This document shows, one piece after another, positions 1 to 4,242 of a DNA stretch of 6,126 nt. The notes beneath the pieces were generated by a model. That model had not been told where the DNA came from. It saw only the letters and a list, made by a program, of their open reading frames with translations, and did no database searches. Position 1 is the stretch's first letter; each line of letters opens with the position of its first letter. The position numbers and the translations under genes were made by a program. The stretch is from an uncultured Collinsella sp. (lineage in GTDB: Bacteria; Actinomycetota; Coriobacteriia; Coriobacteriales; Coriobacteriaceae): contig CALEBN010000016.1 in the NCBI GenBank assembly GCA_937943045.1, forward strand, positions 1-6,126. Reading direction: 5' to 3'.

Positions 1-489
1 GAAGTAACGGCCGGCCGTGTCCAGGGAGACCGTGACCGATATGAAACGCCCCTGGAGCGGTCGGGATACCTTAGCCCGGACAGTCCCGAGCTTCGGCAGC
101 GCGATATGGTTGCGGTCGAGGACCTTGCCGCCGTTAGTGCGGTACGACTGCCGAGCGTGCCGGCGCGACTTGAACTTGGGGAAGCCCGGCTTCCCGCCCT
201 CGCGCACGCGTCGGAAGAAGTTCTTGTAGGCGCGGTCGAGGTCGCGGATGGACTGCTGGAGCGCCATGGAGTCCACTTGCGCGAGCCAGGAGGTCTCGGG
301 GTCGCGCTTCCACGCAGGGATCATCTTGATCAGGTCATTGGTGGCGATACTCTTCCCGGTCTCGCTGTAGGCGGTCTTCTTGACATCGAGGGCGCGGTTG
401 TACACGAAGCGGCAGCAACCGAACGTCCGCGCGATCTGGTCGCGCTGTGACTCATTCGGGTAAATTCGGTATTTGAATCCGCGCTCCAT
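1..489 (-). CDS. tnpB: TnpB, IS605 OrfB-type RNA-guided nuclease (N-terminal 163 residues only)
   Basis: TnpB proteins are RNA-guided DNA endonucleases, ancestors of Cas12, that help IS200/IS605 elements persist; they are not needed for the transposition chemistry. The visible protein begins MERGFKYRIYPNESQRDQIA, the usual OrfB N-terminal pattern (R-x-Y-P-x-x-x-Q) that opens the helix-turn-helix region. It is followed by GCCRFVYNRAL and a basic block with GKPGFPKFKSRR, as in many TnpB proteins. The gene is open to the window edge, so the RuvC active-site residues and the zinc ribbon cannot be examined and its integrity is unknown. The ATG at 489 is supported by a strong ribosome binding site and lies 3 nt after the tnpA stop, suggesting co-transcription and perhaps translational coupling. 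Confidence 0.9.
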   Translation of the reverse strand, partial: MERGFKYRIYPNESQRDQIARTFGCCRFVYNRALDVKKTAYSETGKSIATNDLIKMIPAWKRDPETSWLAQVDSMALQQSIRDLDRAYKNFFRRVREGGKPGFPKFKSRRHARQSYRTNGGKVLDRNHIALPKLGTVRAKVSRPLQGRFISVTVSLDTAGRYF

Positions 490-492
490 CGG

Positions 493-885
493 CTAGACCT
501 CCTTCTGTCTCTCTATGTATTTCCTCACCTGCGCGAGCGGTGCACCTCCCACGGTCGACACGAAGTAGCTGTTCGTCCAGAGCGTCGGTATACGGCTCTT
601 GAGCCACGGGAACTCCTCGCGCAGGTCGTGGCTTGACCTCCCCTTGATGCGCTTGATCGCCCGGTGGATGCTCAGCTGGGGATCGATTGACAGAAGCAGG
701 TGGACGTGGTCGGGCATGACCTCCATCTCGGCGATCTCGAACCCGAGCTCGTCGGCGACTTCCCACGCGATCTCCTTGAAGCGCTCGTCGACTCCGTTTA
801 CGAGGACGGGCCGACGATACTTCGGGCAGAAGACCACGTGGTAGCTGCAGGAGAAAACTATGTTGCGATTACTCTTGTGCTTCAT
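493..885 (-). CDS. tnpA: TnpA, IS200-type HUH-Tyr (Y1) transposase
   Basis: This 130-residue protein has the normal length of IS200/IS605 TnpA, which cuts and joins single-stranded transposon ends through a 5'-phosphotyrosine link and works as a dimer. The metal-binding HUH motif is at residues 60-62 in MPDHVHLLLS. The expected catalytic tyrosine is Tyr123 in VRKYIERQ near the C terminus. The N-terminal part (NIVFSCSYHVVFCPKYRRPV) is typical of the family. The frame is intact, so the enzyme may be active. No Shine-Dalgarno sequence precedes the ATG; instead an inverted repeat ends 4 nt upstream, which may hold expression low. The downstream partner is tnpB, 3 nt away. Confidence 0.95.
   Translation of the reverse strand: MKHKSNRNIVFSCSYHVVFCPKYRRPVLVNGVDERFKEIAWEVADELGFEIAEMEVMPDHVHLLLSIDPQLSIHRAIKRIKGRSSHDLREEFPWLKSRIPTLWTNSYFVSTVGGAPLAQVRKYIERQKEV
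497..504 (-). promoter_or_regulatory. Ribosome binding site of tnpB, overlapping the end of tnpA
   Basis: On the minus strand AAGGAGGT lies 7 nt before the tnpB ATG and within the last codons of tnpA. It fixes the tnpB start and means ribosomes finishing tnpA pass over the tnpB entry site. Confidence 0.75.
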
Positions 886-889
886 GGTA

Positions 890-924
890 TAGATATTATA
901 CAGTATTGAGCTGCATAATATCTA
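890..924 (-). repeat. Inverted repeat directly upstream of tnpA
   Basis: TAGATATTAT (890..899) and ATAATATCTA (915..924) are perfect 10-base complements around a 15-nt loop. With a 2-nt bulge the stem can be extended by GGT/ACC (886..888 with 924..926). It lies 4 nt from the tnpA start codon, in the place where IS200 relatives carry a 5' leader hairpin that limits transposase translation. That role here is inference. Confidence 0.7.
895..900 (-). promoter_or_regulatory. Possible -10 element for tnpA
   Basis: The minus strand reads TATAAT at 900..895, 9 nt before the tnpA ATG. No good -35 hexamer is present 16-18 nt further upstream. If used, transcription would start only a few bases before the ATG and give a nearly leaderless mRNA, which fits the missing ribosome binding site. 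The hexamer also lies in the left arm of the inverted repeat, so it may be a by-product of that repeat. Confidence 0.3.
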
Positions 925-935
925 CCGTCTTATAT

Positions 936-956
936 CCCCGTAGTTGAAACCAGGGG
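936..956 (-). repeat. Candidate left-end hairpin of the IS element
   Basis: CCCC (936..939) and GGGG (953..956) enclose a partly self-complementary centre with GTT/AAC (943..945 with 948..950). Read on the transposon strand this is an imperfect hairpin preceded by an A-rich foot (AAAA), as in IS608-like ends where TnpA binds a hairpin and the adjoining bases guide the cleavage site. The assignment rests on position and shape only. Confidence 0.55.
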
Positions 957-1001
957 TTTTACGACGGTTTTGATAAGAAATAATTTCGCGACATCTGCGC
1001 A

Positions 1002-1029
1002 TTGAATTATGAGACGAAGTCGGTATAAT
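1002..1029 (+). promoter_or_regulatory. Sigma70-type promoter for the prepilin peptidase gene
   Basis: TTGAAT (1002..1007) and TATAAT (1024..1029) are separated by 16 nt; the -10 is a perfect consensus and the -35 differs at two positions. An AT-rich tract (976..987) lies upstream. Transcription would start near 1035-1036, giving a leader of about 30 nt before the ATG at 1066. Its position rules out the upstream ATG at 1009, which would lie inside the promoter. Confidence 0.7.
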
Positions 1030-1065
1030 AGCCCAAGAGAAACACCAAAAGGAAAGTGCGTGTTT

Positions 1066-2097
1066 ATGAATGAAACCATGAAGCCCTCTTGTGGGGAGGC
1101 ATATGACGCGACGCCTGTCGCCGTCCTCGCCGCGAGCGAAACCCTTACTATCGCACTCGGCATGCTCACAAAGTCACCTGTCGCGGCAATCGTCGCAGGC
1201 GGCTTGACGGGCTGCGTGTGCAGCCTCGCCCTCCCGTCCATCAGCGGGAACATCCTCGCCCGCAAGCGCGATGCGATCCTTTCCTGGTGGGATGAGAACC
1301 TTGAGGTCTACAAGAAGTTCAAGGCGGAGAATCCCGACCGCGAGCCGAGCAAACGCGCCGAGAAGCGCGAGGAACGGGACCTTGCGATCTGGTGGCTCGA
1401 CGCCATGAGGCTCGTCCGCACCAAGGAACTCATGCGTGAGAAAGTCGAGGCGCTTATCGAGACGGGCAGCCGCATGCCAGACGGCGTGAATCTCGATGAT
1501 TATGAGACCGTCGAGGAGTACCGCGCCCGATACGTCGCACCGATCTCCAAGATGACCTCTGCCATGCTTTCCCTTGCCGTCGGCCTCGGTACCGCCGCGA
1601 CCTGCTATGTCGGGATGACCGGCAACCTCCACTCCCCGCTGCTCTTTCTTCTCGGCGGGATTTCCTCGATTCTCGTCACGGCGGTCGGCGCGATGTGCGA
1701 CCAGCGCTCACGTGTCCTGCCCTTCGGCCTGTCTATCGCCACGTACCCTCTCGCCGTACTCACGGCGTTCGGGCACGGCGGTGTAAGCGGACTGATCGGC
1801 AACCTACTGTGCGGTGTGGGAATCTATGCGATTTTCGCCATCACCAACCATCTCTTCCGCATCACCGGCGGCGCCGATGCAGTCGGTGCCGGCGACCGCA
1901 GGCTCGTCCCGGCGATCGCGACGGCATGCGGGTTCCACGGCACGGTATACGGCATGGGCGCGATGTGCATCGCCATGCTCGCCAACTACATCCCCCGCTA
2001 CCGTGCGAAAGAGATCACCCTTAAAAGCCGCGTGCCCATGGGGCCTTTCCTGCTCGTCTGGCTTTGCACCGGCGTGCCTCTTGGGTGTATCATGTAG
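1066..2097 (+). CDS. Prepilin peptidase, A24 family (TadV/CpaA-like) with extra N-terminal region
   Basis: This polytopic membrane aspartate protease should cleave the leader peptides of the Flp and TadE-like prepilins on the cytoplasmic face of the membrane. The two expected catalytic aspartates are Asp212 in MCDQRSRVLP (the family D-x-x-x-x-x-x-P pattern) and Asp277 in GAGDRRLVP (the GxGD motif). At 343 residues it is about twice the length of a minimal TadV/CpaA. Residues 17-57 hold one or two hydrophobic segments, 63-160 form a highly charged hydrophilic region, and 163-343 hold about six membrane segments including the catalytic core. The layout recalls the long first loop of PilD-type enzymes, but the paired CxxC cysteines of their methyltransferase domain are absent. 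I chose the ATG at 1066 because AAAAGGAAAG lies 9 nt upstream and a promoter sits at 1002..1029. It heads the Tad gene set. Confidence 0.82.
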   Translation: MNETMKPSCGEAYDATPVAVLAASETLTIALGMLTKSPVAAIVAGGLTGCVCSLALPSISGNILARKRDAILSWWDENLEVYKKFKAENPDREPSKRAEKREERDLAIWWLDAMRLVRTKELMREKVEALIETGSRMPDGVNLDDYETVEEYRARYVAPISKMTSAMLSLAVGLGTAATCYVGMTGNLHSPLLFLLGGISSILVTAVGAMCDQRSRVLPFGLSIATYPLAVLTAFGHGGVSGLIGNLLCGVGIYAIFAITNHLFRITGGADAVGAGDRRLVPAIATACGFHGTVYGMGAMCIAMLANYIPRYRAKEITLKSRVPMGPFLLVWLCTGVPLGCIM

Positions 2098-2108
2098 CAG
2101 TCTATCCC

Positions 2109-2155
2109 GTTGTTCCCCGCAGAGAAGTTAGGGTAGCCGATCTGCGAGGAACAAC
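2109..2155 (+). promoter_or_regulatory. 15-pair stem-loop between the peptidase gene and flp
   Basis: Arms 2109..2123 and 2141..2155 (GTTGTTCCCCGCAGA against TCTGCGAGGAACAAC) pair over 15 positions with a single C-A mismatch (2117 with 2147) around a 17-nt loop. No T run follows, so a classical intrinsic terminator is unlikely. It may be an mRNA processing or stabilising hairpin at the 5' side of flp, or a dyad bound by a regulator. A small GTCC/GGAC hairpin (2178..2189) follows just before the flp ribosome binding site. No convincing separate flp promoter is visible. Confidence 0.65.
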
Positions 2156-2209
2156 TGAGAATAGAGTTTCTGTAACCGTCCGAATGGACACAAAGGAAGG
2201 AGAATTCCC

Positions 2210-2434
2210 ATGAATTCCATCCGCAATCGCGTTTATGCCGGTGAGATCGCCGGCGGCGCCGACACCGTCGAGTACGTCATTGTTGCCATCGTCGCCGTCA
2301 TCATCGGCGCTGCTCTGATCGCCTTCGGCAACCAGATGCAGAAGCAGATGACCAAGACTGGCAGCTCCATCTCCTCCTGGTTCGAGTCTGCCCGCAACGC
2401 TGCCAATACCTCGATCAACGGCGTTGGCAAGTAG
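2210..2434 (+). CDS. flp: Flp-type major pilin prepilin (type IVb)
   Basis: The 74-residue prepilin is the expected major subunit of the Tad pilus. It has a 16-residue hydrophilic leader ending in AGG, predicted cleavage after Gly16, and the Flp signature in ADTVEYVIV with Glu at mature position 5 and Tyr at position 6. A hydrophobic helix (VIVAIVAVIIGAALIAFG) follows, then a short polar tail, giving a mature pilin of about 58 residues, normal for Flp. The ATG is preceded by AAGGAG with 7 nt spacing. The gene stands alone between a strong hairpin (2109..2155) and a structured spacer (2435..2525), consistent with separate control of an abundant subunit. It is followed by the minor pilin genes. 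Confidence 0.93.
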   Translation: MNSIRNRVYAGEIAGGADTVEYVIVAIVAVIIGAALIAFGNQMQKQMTKTGSSISSWFESARNAANTSINGVGK

Positions 2435-2525
2435 TCAACCTCCTTTCTCTCTGACAGCATAATACCATACTACTAAGGTATTTGTTTCGAGAATCGAGAA
2501 ATGTGCAACCAAGGAGGAACTGGAC
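2435..2525 (+). promoter_or_regulatory. Structured spacer between flp and tadE with a sequence complementary to the tadE ribosome binding site
   Basis: CCTCCTT (2439..2445), just after the flp stop, is an exact complement of AAGGAGG (2511..2517), the ribosome binding site of the next gene. Between them are two small hairpins: AATACC/GGTATT (2461..2466 with 2477..2482), followed by TGTTT, and a stem around TCGA (2485..2490 with 2494..2499, one G-U pair). If the long-range pairing forms, the tadE site would be hidden. The first hairpin resembles a weak attenuator. All functional meaning is inference. Confidence 0.4.
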
Positions 2526-3041
2526 GTGAAAGGCATCTTCAAGAAACCGGAGTCCGAATCGGGCGCCGCAATCATCGAATTTGCGCTCGGCGTTCCGTTC
2601 CTCCTGATCTTTGCCATGGCTGCCATGGAATTCGGCCAGATTTCGGCGGCGACAACCGCTGTCGACAACGCCGCCCATGCAGCCGCCCGAGAGCTCGCCG
2701 TAAACCCCGGCGGCGATGCCTCATCAGCTAAGGAGGCAGCCGTAAATGCCGCCTCCTCTTTTTTCGCTGAAAACATGAAGATCGAGACAGACGTCTCGGA
2801 TGCCGAGAGGGAAGCGTACACGCACCGGATTCCCGATTCAAACGGATCGTCCTATACGGACAGGGAGTCGAATGTCTCAACCCGGAAATGCACCGCGACC
2901 GTATCCGTGACCATCCAGCCACAGACCGTTCTCGGCGATGCGATTTATGCCGCCGGAGGGTTCGGAGGCGGCATGACGATCGAATCCAACGCCGTGGAGT
3001 TAAAGGATGCAACGGTGGAAGGAGGTGCGTCCTCGTGGTAA
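2526..3041 (+). CDS. tadE: TadE-like minor pilin (pseudopilin)
   Basis: The 171-residue protein has a short basic N-terminus, then SGAAIIEFALGVPFLLIFAM, the classic TadE pattern: predicted cleavage after Gly13, Glu18 at mature position 5, and a hydrophobic segment to about residue 38 with the GVPFLL and MEFGQ elements. The remainder is an extracytoplasmic domain rich in Ala, Ser and Thr with one cysteine (RKCTATV). TadE-like proteins are processed by the same peptidase as Flp and are needed for pilus assembly as minor components. The start is GTG at 2526, supported by AAGGAGG 8 nt upstream. It overlaps the next gene by 7 nt. A terminator-like hairpin lies inside the coding sequence (2731..2764). 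Confidence 0.88.
   Translation: MKGIFKKPESESGAAIIEFALGVPFLLIFAMAAMEFGQISAATTAVDNAAHAAARELAVNPGGDASSAKEAAVNAASSFFAENMKIETDVSDAEREAYTHRIPDSNGSSYTDRESNVSTRKCTATVSVTIQPQTVLGDAIYAAGGFGGGMTIESNAVELKDATVEGGASSW
2731..2764 (+). terminator. Intragenic terminator-like hairpin with T6 tract inside tadE
   Basis: AGGAGGC (2731..2737) pairs perfectly with GCCTCCT (2751..2757) around a 13-nt loop, and six T (2759..2764) follow after one C. This is the form of an intrinsic terminator on the coding strand. Translating ribosomes would normally prevent it from folding, so it could act as a polarity or attenuation site when tadE translation is poor. The stem also includes an AGGAGG sequence ahead of an out-of-frame ATG (2746) that opens only a 10-codon frame, so an internal gene start is unlikely. 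Confidence 0.45.
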
Positions 3042-3523
3042 GGATCCATTCTGAAAGAGGCTCGGAAGTCCTCGAGGCCGCCATCGTCCTCCCCATGCTC
3101 ATCGTCCTCGCATTCTGCCTTATCCAAGTTTGCCTGATAGCATATGAGGGCACCGCGATGAGCGCCGCAATCGAGTCGGCCGCGATGAAGTCCGATTTCT
3201 CCGCCGCAATCGCATCCGGAAACGTAAACCAGGCGGTAAAGGACGAACTCGCATCGAACACGCCGGGTATCGTCAAGGACAATATCACCGTGACGAACTC
3301 CAAGGTCTCCTATACGGACAGGTCCGATGAGGCCGCCGTCACCGATTCCGGTTCCACGGGAATCACGACCATCTCGAAATCAAGCACCACGGCGCTTCTC
3401 GAATCGACCGTCGACTATAAAGTCCCGACCCTGATTTCGGTCGGCAGCTTCGACGGTATCAAGATGTCGAAAACGATCAAAGTGGAGGTCCCGGTTTCCG
3501 AGAAAATGGAGGTGTCGCGATGA
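3035..3523 (+). CDS. Second TadE/TadF-like minor pilin (pseudopilin)
   Basis: The 162-residue protein starts with a GTG that overlaps the tadE stop (GTGGTAA at 3035..3041), with AAGGAGGT 8 nt upstream. SERGSEVLEAAIVLPMLIVL gives a predicted cleavage after Gly9 with Glu14 at mature position 5, followed by a membrane helix to about residue 32. The rest is an extracytoplasmic domain rich in Ser, Thr and Val. The open frame reaches back to 2888, but that part is a Cys/Arg-rich shadow of tadE and has no ribosome binding site. It should be a second minor pilin-like subunit. I cannot tell TadE from TadF by motif alone. It ends in an ATGA overlap with the next gene, so the three genes are tightly coupled. 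Confidence 0.82.
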   Translation: MVRIHSERGSEVLEAAIVLPMLIVLAFCLIQVCLIAYEGTAMSAAIESAAMKSDFSAAIASGNVNQAVKDELASNTPGIVKDNITVTNSKVSYTDRSDEAAVTDSGSTGITTISKSSTTALLESTVDYKVPTLISVGSFDGIKMSKTIKVEVPVSEKMEVSR

Positions 3524-4122
3524 CGCGCGTCCGCAGCGAATCCGGCGCAATTAGCATCCTGAACGTCATCATCATGCTCGTGCTCCTCATCGCACTCGGC
3601 TTCGCATTCGAGCTCTCCGCAGCCCTCGACCAGCAGAACGCCCAGACAAATGACTGCTCCGCAGCCAGGGATGCCACCATGGCGTCGCAGAACCTCCTTG
3701 TCGCGAAGAACTCCGATGACCCCGGACTCGCAATCGCGACCGCGGCCGTCAAGTCCCTGCGTGCCAACGGGTTCAACGGCGAAGTGGAGGTCTGGTTCTA
3801 TGAAGCCCCCTCCTCGGCCGTCCCCCAGAGCAAACGCGCGTGGGCCTGGGGCATCCAGACGAAATCGTCCTTGAAAGGATACTTTGCGACCTATTCGCTC
3901 GGAGATTTCAATATCCCCATCGGGGCGCACGTCACGGCACATGCCGTCCCCTACACTGCGGGAAAGGCATGGAGACCGGCGGATTCGGGTAATGGAAAGT
4001 ATTCCTTCAAAGCCGGTTCGGACACCCCCGAATACGAGGAGTACACATCCACGAAAGAGCTTCCGCAAGAAGTGATCGACGAGATGAAAACAGCCGTCAA
4101 CCAGGCAACGAACAATAAATAG
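3520..4122 (+). CDS. TadG-like single-pass Tad pilus protein, without a von Willebrand A domain
   Basis: The 200-residue protein begins MTRVRSESGAISILNVIIML, which resembles the N-terminal segment of TadE/TadG-like proteins, followed by a hydrophobic helix to about residue 32 and LSAALDQQNAQTNDCSAARD, comparable to the D-x-x-x-x-x-x-Q-N-A-A-D stretch after the TadG helix. Position 5 after the predicted Gly9 is Leu rather than Glu, so processing is less certain than for its neighbours. The long exported part contains no visible metal-site motif, and the protein is far shorter than full TadG proteins with a von Willebrand A domain. The ATG is set by GGAGGT 6 nt upstream and overlaps the previous stop. 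It is the last gene before a terminator-like hairpin. Confidence 0.65.
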   Translation: MTRVRSESGAISILNVIIMLVLLIALGFAFELSAALDQQNAQTNDCSAARDATMASQNLLVAKNSDDPGLAIATAAVKSLRANGFNGEVEVWFYEAPSSAVPQSKRAWAWGIQTKSSLKGYFATYSLGDFNIPIGAHVTAHAVPYTAGKAWRPADSGNGKYSFKAGSDTPEYEEYTSTKELPQEVIDEMKTAVNQATNNK

Positions 4123-4143
4123 CCTTCCCAATGAGCTAAAATG

Positions 4144-4188
4144 AAAGGATATCAGGCGACATCATGTGCCAATGCCTGATATCCTTTT
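4144..4188 (+). terminator. Terminator-like hairpin after the minor pilin genes
   Basis: AAAGGATATCAGGC (4144..4157) is perfectly complementary to GCCTGATATCCTTT (4174..4187) around a 16-nt loop, with one further T. The outer pairs are A-T, so the four-T run overlaps the 3' arm. It lies 22 nt after the stop of the preceding gene, the normal place for an intrinsic terminator. The opposite strand ends in CCTTTCATTTT and might also terminate. Partial read-through is possible because the tail after the stem is short. Confidence 0.7.
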
Positions 4189-4191
4189 GCT

Positions 4192-4212
4192 ATGCCGCGT
4201 GTCTGACGGCAT
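4192..4212 (+). promoter_or_regulatory. Small GC-rich hairpin in the leader of cpaB
   Basis: ATGCCG (4192..4197) and CGGCAT (4207..4212) form a perfect 6-bp stem with a 9-nt loop, directly after the terminator-like hairpin and 30 nt before the cpaB start. No T run follows. I see no convincing -35/-10 pair for a cpaB promoter in 4189..4242, so cpaB may rely on read-through or a non-consensus promoter. Confidence 0.35.
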
Positions 4213-4242
4213 CTCTACACAGGAAAGCGAGAAAGGAACACC

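Larger units (their letters stand above)
1..957 (-). mobile_element. IS200/IS605-family element, left-end portion with tnpA and partial tnpB
   Basis: The segment carries a tnpA gene for a small HUH-Tyr transposase followed by tnpB in the same direction, the layout of the IS605/IS608 subgroup. These elements move as single-stranded circles. They have subterminal hairpins instead of terminal inverted repeats and make no target duplication. The upstream side of tnpA has two inverted repeats (890..924 and 936..956); the second has a C4/G4 foot like family end hairpins. The exact left boundary is not certain. A TTAT/TTATC on the minus strand (plus positions 972..976) would suit a family target tetra- or pentanucleotide and would move the boundary to about 971. 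The right end, with any TnpB guide RNA, is outside the window. Confidence 0.85.

Noticed and set aside
106..450. Plus-strand frame in the left part
   Set aside because: It is the antisense of tnpB, whose minus-strand product matches the family closely.
1009..1065. Upstream ATG that would add 19 residues to the prepilin peptidase
   Set aside because: It has no ribosome binding site and the TATAAT promoter element (1024..1029) lies downstream of it; the ATG at 1066 has a good site.
2746..2778. Possible internal small gene in tadE after an AGGAGG sequence
   Set aside because: The ATG is out of frame and opens only about 10 codons; the AGGAGG is better explained as one arm of the hairpin.
2888..3034. 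Extended N-terminus of the second TadE-like protein
   Set aside because: It overlaps tadE in another frame, is Arg/Cys-rich, and would put the prepilin signal far from the N-terminus; the GTG at 3035 has an AAGGAGGT site.
3415..4131. 238-codon minus-strand frame opposite the minor pilin genes
   Set aside because: It shows no family features and no ribosome binding site that I could find, and runs across genes with clear function.
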